Of a stretch of 64,000 bases of DNA, positions 1-10,121 are shown piece after piece (positions within the stretch are counted from its first letter, which is position 1; each line of letters opens with the position of its first letter). The notes beneath the pieces were generated by a model. It did no database searches. It saw nothing but the letters and a program-made list of their open reading frames with translations, and had not been told where the DNA came from. Position numbers and translations under genes: made by a program. Source of the DNA: Sipunculus nudus. Lineage: Eukaryota > Annelida > Sipuncula > Golfingiida > Sipunculidae. The DNA is taken from contig CM049314.1 in NCBI GenBank assembly GCA_026874595.1, positions 30,827,729 to 30,891,728 on the forward strand. Direction: 5' to 3'.

Positions 1-783
1 TTTGTCTGTTCTTGTGCCATTTGTTCTAATCTTTCCCTTGTATTTATATATTCTATATCTTCTTGTTGGTTTCTATCAATGAATAATTTCATTTTTTTTC
101 TAATGCTTGTATATCATCTCTCTTTCTTTTTGCTCTTTGAATTCCATATGTTATTCTTCCTCTTCTGATACTTTTTTTCAAGGTTTCCCATAATAAAGCA
201 GGATTTGCACCAATGTTATCTTTCACAGTGTTTTGGATGGATAAATTTACTGGTGTATTATACTCTTTCTCTTTCAAATAGACAGTTTTAAATGCCATGG
301 TCCTTAACCACTCTAATTTAATGATGTTTTTGGTACAAAACAAACTGCAAGGTGATTAGATTTATAAGTGGGTACAATTTCTGAATTAACTTGAAATTAA
401 TTTGAAATTAAAAAATAATCAAGACGGCTCTTTATTGGATATGGGAGTTTTCTGGACCACGTATATTTTTTTTAACTTCTGGATTGTTGTATCTCCATAT
501 ATTTATCGGTCCACTTTCATCCACGTAACTTATTATAACACTCTGGCTATGTTTACTTGTATCCAATCGACCTCCAGCATTATTTTATTTAAGTCTAATA
601 CTGTATTCCAATACCCTGCTAGGAGCCTGTTGTCATTGGCTATATTTTCATTCTTATTAAAAATTTCATGGAAAAAGGATGGTGTATCATTGTTTGGTCC
701 ATATATATTTGGAAGTGTCATGCGTATACCTTCAATTGTACAGTCTGCAATTAAATATCTACCATTTTTGTCAATTTCTATTT
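1..783 (-). pseudogene. LINE ORF2 fragment: endonuclease middle/C-part and linker (copy 1)
   Basis: On the minus strand the reading starts just after the TIR element and gives an AP-endonuclease core: NIYGPNND, then a LLAGYWNTVLD block, which matches the family pattern of an asparagine-rich N-Y-x-P-N loop and G-D-F-N-x-v-l-D. Further left (343-89) comes the linker before reverse transcriptase, with NPALLWETLKK and ITYGIQRAKRKRDD. The expected aspartate of the G-D-F-N motif is tyrosine here (GYWN), while copy 3 has GDWS, so this copy has lost a catalytic residue. The frame breaks several times. The reverse transcriptase itself would lie left of the window. Confidence 0.75.
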
Positions 784-829
784 TACCGAGTCAAGAAAAT
801 AAACTCACAGTGGACTCACAGTGAGCTCA

Positions 830-1550
830 CATATGATCTCATGGTGTGAGTTCACAGGGAGCTCAATCTGTAACCATCTTCAGACATCACAGTGATCTAA
901 TGGTGTGAGTTCTCAGTGAAGTCACAGTGTCAGGTCACAATGATCTCACAGTGTGAGTTCTCAGCGAGGTCACGGTCTAAGGTCACAAATATTTCACAGT
1001 GTGAGTTCTCAGTGAGGTCATGGTATGTGGTCACAGGGGGCTCACTGTGTGAGTTCTCAGTGAGGTCATGGTCTGTGGTCACAAGGATCTCACAGTGTGA
1101 ACTTACATATGTTCTCATGGTAAGAGATCACAATGAGCTCAGTTTGTAAGTATCTTTAGACATCACAGCGATTTCATGGTATGAGTTCTAGGTGAGGTCA
1201 CAGTGCGAGGCCACAGTGATCTCACTGTATGTGTTTTCATTAAGGTCATTGTCTGTGGTCACAGTGATCTCACAATATGATTTCTCAGTGAGGAAATTTC
1301 TTTGGATCACAGTGATCTCAATATGCGAGTTCTCACTGAAAGCATGGTCTCTCAAAGTCTCTTATCATAGTGTTCATGTTCTTAGATGACAGAGAGCCAA
1401 CTTTGTGAGTGTCAGTGAGGTCATCCTGTAGGGTTATTTGTGAAGTAGAAGAGTCCAAAGTAATGCCATAGTGTGGGAGCACAGGTAACTCACAGTATGG
1501 GAACACAGTGCAGTCAATAGTGTGAGGTCACAGGTATCTATGTATAATAT
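830..1550. repeat. Tandem array A, ~48-bp unit, GTGAG/CTCAC-rich (copy 1)
   Basis: Degenerate tandem units built around the phrase GTGTGAGTTCTCAGTGAGGTC followed by a GTCTGTGGTCACA-like phrase. Two neighbouring clean units (near 1,000-1,100) are 48 bp long. GTGATCTCAC and its complement recur, so the array has much local dyad symmetry. The open frames inside it are by-products of the repeat and not genes. Confidence 0.85.
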
Positions 1551-2890
1551 TATTATTTATCTTTTAAAATATTGTGTAGTTCACAGGGCTAAAATATAAA
1601 AAAAAATCCCCACTTACAATGTGTTCTTAATAATTTCCAAACCCATGCATAGGATGCCAAATCTTACACACTTGCATTCTGCCCTGCCTTATGCCCCCTC
1701 CCCCCCCCCCCCGCTGATTTTTCAGTCCGCATAAAGTTTTGCCCAATCTATGGCTTCGATATGATGTCAGATGTGGATTCACAATAAACTTACATTGTAA
1801 AGTGTAATTATTTTCTGAGAAAGAGGATGAGCATCCATATGTCAGGCAAAAGTTATTAACACAAGTCATATGAAGAGCTGTGGATTCACTTTCTCTAGGT
1901 ATTGGTTATAGCCCAATGAAATGTTATGCAAGCCGTGAGGTCTGCGAGACTTGTGTCACATGGCAGGTTCGCCTAAACGGCTCGCCTGCCATGATTGACA
2001 CAAGCCAATCTCATGGCTTGCATTAGATATCATTTGGCTATAACTGATTTGCCCCACATGCTCCGCCTCCTTGGTCGAAGGTCACGCGTGTCATTTTTTT
2101 GGCAGCGCACCAGTTCTTTGCCATATTTGAAAAGTCGCTATGCAACTCCACTTGCATGGTCACTTTTCATGTCCCTGTGATGCAAGCAGATTTGAACGTT
2201 CTGTTATGTTCCCCTCCCTTCTCCAAAACACTGCATCGTGTAGTACAGAAATGTTCTGAGCCTATCTGGCTTATGTAGACAAAGGGATATTGCAGGTTGA
2301 GGTCTTTGTGATGTAACACTCTGACATTAGAAGTTCCCTGACATGCCATGCAGTACTAGGCTGATTGAAAAAAAAAAAAACAGCCCAACTGTCCAGATAA
2401 CGGCTGAGCAGGCTCTTATTCAAAATGAAACGGTAAGGCATCCAGTAACAGATCAGAGTAGGACCACATGCTGATAGTGTCAAGCTTGGGGCTGTCCTGC
2501 ACTGTGGACAGAGCCAGTGCAACGGGTCTGCTGATGATATGAGTAATGAGTGGGTGTATAATCAGCTGTGTCCAGTAAAGACCTGACTGAAATATGACCC
2601 CCCAAGTACTTTTAATGTTTGGTTTTCATTTGTATTTAGTACAAACAATAATATTACCGATATATATAATATATATATATATATAAATTTATATGTATAT
2701 TAAACCATTTATTATATACAATATTATTTAATACATAATTTTAATATATATTTTACTGAAATAAAATAATATAATATATTTATATTGTACATAAATATTA
2801 TATAATACAATTAATAATATATATCATATTATAAATTATTACATAACTTACAAAATATATTAATAAAAACCTACCTGCTGCGAACGGCCC
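1551..2890. other. Non-repetitive core of the TIR element (copy 1)
   Basis: About 1.3 kb shared with 39,045-40,345 and, inverted, 50,390-51,690. It has a C-tract at 1,694-1,712 (G-rich on the other strand), a GC-balanced part from 1,880 to 2,600 containing an inverted phrase GTCACATGGCAGG...CCTGCCATGATTGAC (1,955-2,000), and an AT-rich part at 2,640-2,870. No convincing protein-coding frame is visible in any copy. Confidence 0.6.
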
Positions 2891-2894
2891 GTTG

Positions 2895-3965
2895 AGTTCA
2901 TCGAGAGTTCGCTGTTACTGTTAATTTAGAATTTAAGAGATCGCATGATAAAACTTGTGGTATGCAATAAACCCTTTTACATTTTATTTCACACATTTCT
3001 GGTGGTTCACATCTTTGCCTTTTTCAACCACATGCATGCGAGTGTATGGTGATCCCACAGTGACATCAAAGTGTCGTCACAATATGATATATCACAACAT
3101 CAGGTCACAGTGAGGTAATAAAAAGTTCACACTTACTGTATATTTAGATTTTAAAGAGATCACATGATAAAACTTGTAGTAGGCCTGCGCAATAAACCCT
3201 TGTCATTTTATTTCACATAATTCTAGTGGTTCATTTCCTTGCCCTTTTTAACCAGTGTGGTCACAATATGATATATCACAACATGAGATCACAGTTAGGT
3301 AATCAAGAGCTCACTGTTCTGTTTATTTAGAGTTTGCTCAGATCGAATAAAAAATAAAATATGCAATAAATCTCAGTTATTATTATATAACATTATACTA
3401 GGGCTATTTACTATGCCTTTTTAGTCATATGCATGCGAGTATATGGTGACCTAACAGTGACATCACAGTGTCGTCACAATATGATATATCACAACATGAG
3501 GTCACAGTGAGGTCATCGAGAGCTCACTGTTCTGTTTATTTAGATTTTGCTCAGATTCTTCAAAAATATAATATGCAGTAAATCTCATTTAATATTATAT
3601 CACATTATTCTAGTGCTACATTTCTTTGCCTTTTTAACCTCATGCATCTCTGTAACAGTAACATCACAACGTCATCACAATATGATATACCACAACATGA
3701 GGTCACAGTCAGATCATCGAGAGCTCACTGTGACTTTTTCTTCAGATTTTGATCAGATCGCATTAAAAATGTTGTATGCAATAAAACACATTAAATTTTA
3801 AGACACAATATTCTTGTATTACATTCCTTTGCCTTTTAGTCATACGCGTGTAAGTGTATGTTGACCTCACAGTGACATTACAATGTGGTCACAATATGAT
3901 ATATCACAATATGAGCTAACAGTAAGATCATCAGGAACTCACTGTTGTGAGCTCACTATGTGAGT
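2895..3965. repeat. Tandem array B, ~200-215-bp unit (copy 1)
   Basis: The phrase ATCGAGAGCTCACTGT or a close variant recurs at about 2,900, 3,117, 3,302, 3,515, 3,716 and 3,930, giving a period near 200-215 bp. Each unit also carries GATATATCACAACATGAGG and a TTTGCCTTTTTAACC phrase. Units differ by point changes and small gaps. Confidence 0.85.
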
Positions 3966-4016
3966 TTTGTGTGACCTCACAGTGATATCACCGTTAGCCC
4001 ATGTCTTGACTGGGTA

Positions 4017-4256
4017 TGTATCTCATGGTGAATGTGATTTTTTAATCAATATAGCTACCCAAATTGAGTTACTGCTGCCGTGACTATAAAGAATCGTATG
4101 ACCCCATTCTGAATGCCTAATATACTCTATGTCTTTCGTATTATTTGTTTCTTGAATGTTTTTTTCTTTGCAACCAGTAGAATGTTTTACGTCGTTTCTT
4201 GTTGTCTGCCAAACCCCTTGCATTAAAAGAAAGAAATAAATAAAACTGTTTGTCAT
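4017..4256 (-). pseudogene. LINE ORF2 N-terminus, endonuclease start (copy 1)
   Basis: The minus-strand frame opens with MTNS at 4,256. It corresponds to the 49,401 start in copy 3, where the classic opening FNARGL followed by KKRRKTFYWLQ is readable. In copy 1 the frame drifts after the first residues, returns as SEWGHTILYSHGSSNSIW and VAILIKKSHS, and then meets the TA site of the nested element. Endonuclease of this family nicks target DNA to prime reverse transcription. This part is broken by frameshift and by the insertion. Confidence 0.7.
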
Positions 4257-4873
4257 GAATCAATATACTACAAGAATATTAATGGCAAAGTCCAAAAGGC
4301 TACATGAACCAAATATCGCCTTTGCAATACTGCCCACATGGCCATATCCCTGGTTCGAAATGTGTAATCTAAAGTATATTTGACATAAAATGTACATTAG
4401 CAAGTTATGTACCAATAATGTAATTTGTCGGCTGCATAATCACAACACATATATATGAAAACACCTACCACATACACATACACATGCTGTCACAACGTCA
4501 ACAGTACACCAAAATCGCTTGAGATATAAATCAGTACACAGAGTATGAAAACACCAAAATAACCTTCCTGTTGCTCGTAATCTAGACCAGTCACCTCCCC
4601 TACAGCTATTTAACATTTTCTATTTTCATTCGTACATTGAATTATATCACATTGGCTTTTACACAAAAAATATAAATAATTATAGTTCGAACAAAAAAGT
4701 ATATCACTGAGTTTTTCAAACATGTGAAAACTGATAAATTTAAAAGAAATGCCACAATTATGAGCTATAATAAAACAAAGTTATGAGCGCCCTCTTTTGG
4801 CAAATATTAAATTAATGCCACCATGTGCCGTATCTAGGACGTCTTTGTTCTGTGGTACTGGCGTTAACTGTCT
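4257..4873. other. LINE inter-ORF spacer (copy 1)
   Basis: About 0.6 kb between the ORF1 stop and the ORF2 start, conserved at 41,962-42,600 and 48,749-49,400. No frame is kept open across the copies, so it is probably an untranslated spacer. The phrase GCGCCCTCTYTTGGCAAATATT lies at its ORF1 side in all three. Confidence 0.6.
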
Positions 4874-5817
4874 TTACGGAGATGTTTCTGCATTCTCGTT
4901 GTTCTGGTCGTTGATTTTGACCACATGGCCGTCAATGATTAGTTTGCCGCGGTGGAACCTGGCCTTTAATCCTTGTTGCCTATATGCTGTTGCCATCTGT
5001 GGTTGGGCCCTTTTCTTCAGTTGATAGTCAGCCTTGGTCAAATCCTCGAAAACTCTGATTCGGGCGCCTTCAACTCTGTTCATGTTTTGTTTGGCCGATT
5101 GTAGTATTTTGTTGCGCTCTTTGGCTTGTCAGCCTGGCTATAATCTGTCGTTGACATGATGACTTTCGCTTCCCCACACGGTGTGCATTATCTACAAGAG
5201 TATTAATTTCATCCACGGATTTTGGCCCAAGCAGCTCATTTGTTGATATAATTTCTGCCACTAATCGCGCACAGTCCTTGTTTTGTTCTTTTTATACCTG
5301 TTTCAAGGATGTCGAACCCTCTAGAGTATCGCTCCTGGCTGTTAAGTTTATCAATAATTTGCTGGATGATTTGTTCCTGGTGTTTCTCATATGTCACTTG
5401 TTTTTTTTCTCTCAGTTTTGAAAGTTCTGTCTTTAATGTTTGGTTTTCTTCTACTGTATTTTCCAGTTTACTTCTACAGTCTGCAATTTCTTTTTGTGTG
5501 AAATCAATTCTTTCTTTTAGTGTTCTCATCTGTTGGACTTTGATATTATTCAATTTTCCGTGAATTTCTTTATGAAGTGATTTTTGGCAATTTTCTATGG
5601 CCCCAGTTAATAATTTCTCAAAGTTCTCCAATTCGTTGACAATGTATTCTTTGATAACCTTTGTTTGCTCACCTTCACTATCGGCCATAGTGAATGTTTG
5701 ACCTGCCATTTCCTTCTGTATACTTGACTCACTGTCCGCCATACCTCCCTTTTCTTCAAATATTTTTCTATTCCGTGTAGGTTTGACTTTGTTTGTTTTT
5801 TTGGATCTTAGTTCCAT
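4874..5817 (-). pseudogene. LINE ORF1 (L1 ORF1p-like), frameshifted (copy 1)
   Basis: The minus-strand start at 5,817 reads MELRSKKTNKVK, a basic N-terminus, then a heptad-rich region (about residues 55-150) rich in E, K, L and Q, as expected for the trimerising coiled coil. It is followed by QERYSRGFDIL, which resembles the start of the RRM of L1 ORF1 proteins. The frame then shifts near 5,250 and continues as AEIISTNELLG...KRKSSCQRQIIARL, and shifts again near 5,075 to a C-terminal piece with YQLKKRAQPQMATAY and GKLIIDGHVV, like the ORF1 C-terminal domain. The product would be an RNA-binding chaperone in the LINE ribonucleoprotein. Two frameshifts make it non-functional. Confidence 0.8.
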
Positions 5818-5869
5818 TCCTTAGCAGGTCCGTCTAGCCCGCCATATTGCACCGGAAGAAATAGAACAA

Positions 5870-6457
5870 ATATCTGAGGAAAGGCTACCTTGAAAACAAT
5901 TGTGTAGATTTAAGTGATATATAAACCAAAAAGAAACATTTTACCTTTTATTTTTGGTGACAATCAAAACGTTTAGTTTTTAAATTACAATACTATTACA
6001 TTGTCTTATCTTTCCGATATCATACACCTCTATTATTCAAATAGTGCGCTTCTCTTTTAAAGGATACGTGTGTGCAATTTTTATGTATAGACTAAAGAAG
6101 TAATATGATTGTTAGAAAATGTTATAGAAATATTTTATTTTCATCATGTAGAACATAAGGGTCGGGGATAAACAAATACCTGATGAAACCATTTCATTCA
6201 TCATTTTTCCAGTCTGAATAAGCAAAATCATTAATATCATTTTTAGTATGCACCAGACAACAACCCCGTCCAGCCATTTGGATATATATGTATTGTGTCC
6301 AGTTTTTCTTTTTAAAGAGTATACCCCAGGCCACGCATTTAAAAGGGATAATATTATGCTTTTTCCGGCGACAAATGCTAATCATAAAATGGGTTTAAGA
6401 TTTGATGTATTACGAGTAACGAGTGTTGGTGATAACCGCTATTACCTATTATAAATG
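5870..6457. repeat. Repeat X (~590 bp), at 5' side of LINE copy 1
   Basis: This block recurs at 34,150-34,748 (same strand), 47,088-47,681 and 56,041-56,641 (both inverted). It runs from ATCTGAGGAAAGGCTACC to TAATAGGTAATAGCGG read on the other strand. It always abuts a LINE end: the 5' end here and at 47.6 kb, the 3' end at 34.7 and 56.0 kb. It contains no convincing gene. Confidence 0.8.
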
Positions 6458-7924
6458 TTTGATCCTTTTAAGGGTGAAAATATGTGAGGATATATCTCAA
6501 GTAAAAAAATTATATATTATTATCCTAATAAAATTTCAATTCATCAGAATTGAATAATCCGATAATTCCGAAAGTCTGACAAGACTCAGGTTCCGTTTTT
6601 GTTTAAACATTTGAAGTAAAGTAAAATTGTATAAAAACGTAAAATTGTATAAAAACGCATATTGTACTTTTTGTCTTGATCAATTTATGCCAGTTGCATA
6701 TGTAAATATGAAACCTCACATAACAGTGACACTTAGTGATGAGCTTTCACTAATATATATATGGTCATATGCAAATGTTAACAGCTGAAAATGTTATATT
6801 TGTAATAGTTAAGCTATAGGGAATTCTACAAACTATTTTTGTTTGAGTGTGATTTTCTTATAAAATTTCCGTACTTAAAGTTCCAACTTGTTGTGATCAG
6901 GAAAAAGAAAGTCATAAACAATATGACAGTCATGGAAAGGTCACACAAATTTATAATTTAGGAAAAATATCAATAAACAGTAATGAATACTTGTACGTAA
7001 TGCGTTAAATCTTTGATTAAAAATGTTATAAATGATGGTATATTTAAACGGTTAGGTACACATGAATCCTTTTGCAGAGTAATTAACTGAACCTGCTTAA
7101 TGTAAAAACGTCCATTTTTTCTGCATTTTCATTTGACAAGCATATTAACAATTTTTTTTGAATAAACACATGTATTTAAGTGATTAAAATGAAGGCTCTA
7201 TTATTATTCTGTGATGATTATACACACTTCATCGAAGCAATACTGTGCAGACATTTCCGAAATGGTAATCTTTCATGTTGAGCATAGGTAATTATTCCTG
7301 AATATATTGGGTCTATCAGGGCACCCTAGTTTGACATTTATCCTATTTGGTGATACAACAAGCGGAGTCACTGGTTGTGAGTGTTTTTATATATCATATT
7401 AAAATAAATTTCCAGCCACACGGCAACTTTTTAAGAAATTAAGCAAATTAAACAAATCAAACAACTCACACATTTCCGCTAATCAATGATCGGTGATGCT
7501 GCAAATTTATTTTTGGTATAAATGCCTTGAATATTTGATGTAATATAAGTAAAGTTCATTTTAAATTTTAAAATGTGAACTATGCATTCGAATATTTTTT
7601 TTTTGTGCAAGGGAGTTTACAGTTGTTCAGATCAGATTCAGTCTCAACATATGTATTGCAAACGAAAAGGATGTCTTTATTGGTGATAATTATAATTTCC
7701 GAGTTTACATTTTACCTTTTTTGTTTTCGAATATAATGATAACTTTAATGAAGAATCTTATATATTTACTCAAGAACTGATTAGGAAATATATCACAAAT
7801 CACGGTTGAATTAAAATTGCTGGTACGTGAGTAGTATGTGAAAACTGCTGAAAATATGTGAACATAAAGTAACAGTTTTTGTCAGCTATCCCCCATGGTC
7901 AATTTTATTTTATTGTTTTTGCAG
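6458..7924 (+). other. UGT-A upstream DNA, probably 5' intron
   Basis: No coding frame is visible. The stretch ends in a strong splice acceptor at 7,924, so at least its 3' part is likely intron; I could not locate the 5' exon or promoter. The whole stretch is present inverted at 45,621-47,087 with scattered substitutions, which shows that it was duplicated with the first coding exon. Confidence 0.55.
7905..7924 (+). promoter_or_regulatory. 3' splice acceptor before UGT-A coding exon
   Basis: A pyrimidine-rich run ending TTGTTTTTGCAG directly precedes the exon that carries the start codon at 7,939. The duplicate at 45,621 (minus) keeps TTTTTTTGCAG followed by AACTTGGACCC. This supports Met at 7,939 as the start instead of the in-frame Met at 7,879, which would lie in intron. 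Confidence 0.65.
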
Positions 7925-7938
7925 AACTTGGACCCACA

Positions 7939-9489
7939 ATGACGGCATTGTCTCAAGTGGCATCTGCAAGGTACAGATGGGGATATGTTGTTTTGTTCTT
8001 GATGGCAACTGGAATGTCAGAAAGCTACAGTATATTGCTGGCTCCCAGTGAAATAACCAGTCACCTGCTCCAGTTCACACGTCTTGCTATTCAACTGTCA
8101 AATCGAGGCTATGACGTCACACTGGCACTTCCTAGCAATTATGAGCTACAGGAAAGAGAGTTAAACTGTGTTTATATCGAGAGGTATCAAAAAGAGCATA
8201 CGCTTATGTTACGGACGCAGACATGGGTACAGAAGGGACTCCAAGCGGGACTTTCAGGATCTCTGTTGAAGAAAATGGGATTTTTGGTAACATCCATTGT
8301 AGAAATAGATGCCACTGCGGAGCTAATGGTCTCAGACACAGATTTCATAAAAAGACTTAAGAAGAGGCGATTTGATCTAGCTTTGGTAGACTATTTACCT
8401 TCAACCATGTACGTGGCATATAAGCTGTCTATTCCTTATGCCACGTACGGTATTTATTGTGATATGAAACATATACCACACCAACCATCGTATGTTCCTG
8501 GGTTATACATGACCGTTAATGATCCCATGACTTTTCATGACAGAGTATTAAATACTATTTGGTATTTTTGGGAAGAGATGTCCCACCTGATTCCGGATTA
8601 CAGGATTTCTAAAATGTATATTCCTGAGAAACCTCATATGGCAATAGGTGACCTGACCGCTGGTGCTTCTGCTTGCTTTATTCATAGGAGCCCTGAGACT
8701 GATTTTGCAAGACCCTTGCCCCCACATGCAATATATATCGGTCCAGTCATATTGCCGACCAAACCTCTCCCAGATGATATTCAGAAATTCATAAATGATG
8801 CCTCATCTGGTTTCATTGTAGTTTCCTTTGGAACCTGGTTGAATGAGCTACCACCTGAAGTGTACCAGATCATGTTTGATGCATTCAAGAAGATTGATCA
8901 ACGTGTAGTTATGGTTTGTCCGCTCGAATTAAAACCATCAGCACCAGAAAACGTCCTAATATTGCCTTGGCTACCACAGAGTGATCTCCTTTCACAGATA
9001 AATGCTAAACTGTTAATATACCACGGCGGGGCAAATTCTCTGTTTGAAGTGACCTATTATGGAGTTCCATCTATCGTTATTCCTTTCCTGATTGATCAGA
9101 ACACAAACGCAGTAATTACTAAGTCAAAGGGCTACGGTGCGGTACTTCACGTATCAGAGCTAACCGTTGATAATCTGTATAAATTAATTCAGAGGGTCTT
9201 AAAAGATGAGGAAATCGGCAGTAGAGCACGGGAGCTGTCAAGCATATTACAAGAAAAGCCAAATTCTGGACTTGATGCTTTAGATTATTGGGTCAAGTAC
9301 TTGATCAAATATGGCGACAAATTCATCAAGTCTGAAACTTTGTACACTTTGCCATATGTCGTATATAAGGGTTATGATGTGAGCGCCTTCTTGTTGGCCA
9401 TACTTTGCTGCTCATGTATGTGTGTATACCTATCATGTGTCTTGATGTGCTCCTATTGTAGGAACATTGGAAAGATGAAAATAACTTAA
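7939..9489 (+). CDS. UDP-glucuronosyltransferase-like enzyme (UGT-A), intact
   Basis: Transfers a sugar from a UDP-sugar (glucuronic acid or glucose in this family) to small lipophilic acceptors, in the ER lumen. The predicted length is 516 residues, normal for animal UGTs. In order: signal peptide (about 1-29); N-terminal acceptor domain with ITSHLLQF, where His42 is the catalytic base, and FDLALVD, where Asp151 is its partner; the nucleotide-sugar domain with VVSFGTW (about 294-300), WLPQSDLL (344-351), and the UGT signature YHGGANSLFE (361-370) through DQNTNA (386-391). A hydrophobic span (about 482-503) is the C-terminal membrane anchor, followed by a short tail ending KMKIT, which fits the KxKxx ER-retrieval motif. 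The coding part lies in one exon. All key residues are present, so this is the one UGT here likely to be active. Donor and acceptor cannot be read from sequence. Confidence 0.93.
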   Translation: MTALSQVASARYRWGYVVLFLMATGMSESYSILLAPSEITSHLLQFTRLAIQLSNRGYDVTLALPSNYELQERELNCVYIERYQKEHTLMLRTQTWVQKGLQAGLSGSLLKKMGFLVTSIVEIDATAELMVSDTDFIKRLKKRRFDLALVDYLPSTMYVAYKLSIPYATYGIYCDMKHIPHQPSYVPGLYMTVNDPMTFHDRVLNTIWYFWEEMSHLIPDYRISKMYIPEKPHMAIGDLTAGASACFIHRSPETDFARPLPPHAIYIGPVILPTKPLPDDIQKFINDASSGFIVVSFGTWLNELPPEVYQIMFDAFKKIDQRVVMVCPLELKPSAPENVLILPWLPQSDLLSQINAKLLIYHGGANSLFEVTYYGVPSIVIPFLIDQNTNAVITKSKGYGAVLHVSELTVDNLYKLIQRVLKDEEIGSRARELSSILQEKPNSGLDALDYWVKYLIKYGDKFIKSETLYTLPYVVYKGYDVSAFLLAILCCSCMCVYLSCVLMCSYCRNIGKMKIT

Positions 9490-9954
9490 TTTATCTAAAG
9501 TAAAAGGTTTTTATTTCAAGTTAAAGAGTAAATACGAAAAAAAAAAAAACAATAATTATTTCACCATGCTCTAGAAAATGCCAAATTCACGACTTGGTGT
9601 AAAAATTTTTGGTCAATTATTATTTACCAACCTTTATTCTATTCAATAGTGAGTTTAATTTAGAATTAATGCTTACAATTGAATTATACTGACTTTTGTA
9701 TTATATTTATCGTGGAATGTTGTGCCTCTTAGCCTGACTTAATGGCTCAAACTCAGAACCGTTGTTTCTTTACTTGTATATCGAGAGTGAATCCTGCATT
9801 CAAAAGTGAGAGATAACGTTAAACGTTGAACACTTGAAGTGTTTTTCAATTCAGCATTTAAAGTTTTTTATCGGAGATATATTTCTGAGTTTTGCCTAAT
9901 GCATGTTCGACATAAACTAAGGAAGTAAACAAGAAAGCTTCACATGGTCACGTC

Positions 9955-9957
<3 letters not shown>
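9490..9957. other. UGT-A 3' flank
   Basis: Contains an A-run at about 9,538-9,552, some 50 bases after the stop. I see no clear AATAAA close to the stop and no gene. Confidence 0.5.

Positions 9958-10047
<90 letters not shown>
9958..10047. repeat. Compound microsatellite (TA)n-(GA)n
   Basis: About 55 bases of TA followed without a break by about 35 bases of GA, ending exactly at the left direct repeat of the Copia element. Confidence 0.97.
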
Positions 10048-10051
<4 letters not shown>

Positions 10052-10121
10052 TTCCAGTCTTGAGGTAAGACCCTGATTCATACAGAGGCAACAACGTTTG
10101 ACAAGTCGACCCAAGGTACTA
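10048..10121 (+). repeat. Left direct repeat of Copia element (LTR remnant?)
   Basis: Begins ATGCTTCCAGTCTTGAGG and ends GACCCAAGGTACTA; matches 12,359-12,432. Contains GAG|GTAAGA, which resembles a splice donor, but nothing shows that it is used. Confidence 0.7.

Larger units (their letters stand above)
786..4014. mobile_element. Satellite-bearing TIR element, copy 1 (nested in LINE ORF2)
   Basis: A 3,229-bp block interrupts the LINE endonuclease. It starts CCGAGTCAAGA and ends TCTTGACTGGG, which is an 11-bp terminal inverted repeat with one mismatch. It is flanked by TA on both sides (784-785 and 4,015-4,016). Removing the block and one TA brings the downstream endonuclease frame back next to the upstream part, apart from about one base of drift. 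Inside are a short-period tandem array, a non-repetitive core with a C-tract, an AT-rich stretch and a long-period tandem array. I see no transposase, so it would be non-autonomous. TA duplication suggests a Tc1/mariner-type or similar transposase; that is inference. Confidence 0.7.
1..5869 (-). mobile_element. L1-like LINE, copy 1, 3' part cut by window edge
   Basis: A non-LTR retrotransposon read on the minus strand, with ORF1 (coiled coil plus RNA-binding part) followed by ORF2 (AP-type endonuclease, then reverse transcriptase). The 5' end lies near 5,869 next to repeat X. The window begins in the linker between endonuclease and reverse transcriptase. ORF2 is split by a 3.2-kb TIR element at 786-4,014. 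The same arrangement occurs at 34,749-43,041 (minus) and 47,682-56,040 (plus). Frameshifts and stops in both ORFs show that this copy is dead. Placement in the L1/Tx1-like group rests on ORF order and motifs; I could not run a phylogeny. Confidence 0.85.

Noticed and set aside
916-1149. Open frames on both strands in the short-period arrays (for example 916-1,149, 38,569-38,754, 51,938-52,159)
   Set aside because: They repeat the 48-bp satellite unit; the peptide periodicity follows the DNA repeat and is open on several frames.
7879-7938. Longer UGT-A start at 7,879
   Set aside because: The extra 20 residues lie before a strong splice acceptor (7,924) and are not signal-peptide-like; Met at 7,939 gives a normal signal peptide and length.
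7939-9552. UGT-A as a processed retrogene (single coding exon and A-run after the stop)
   Set aside because: An intron acceptor precedes the start codon and the upstream DNA is shared with the 45-kb duplicate, which is not expected for a cDNA copy. The A-run follows no clear polyadenylation signal.
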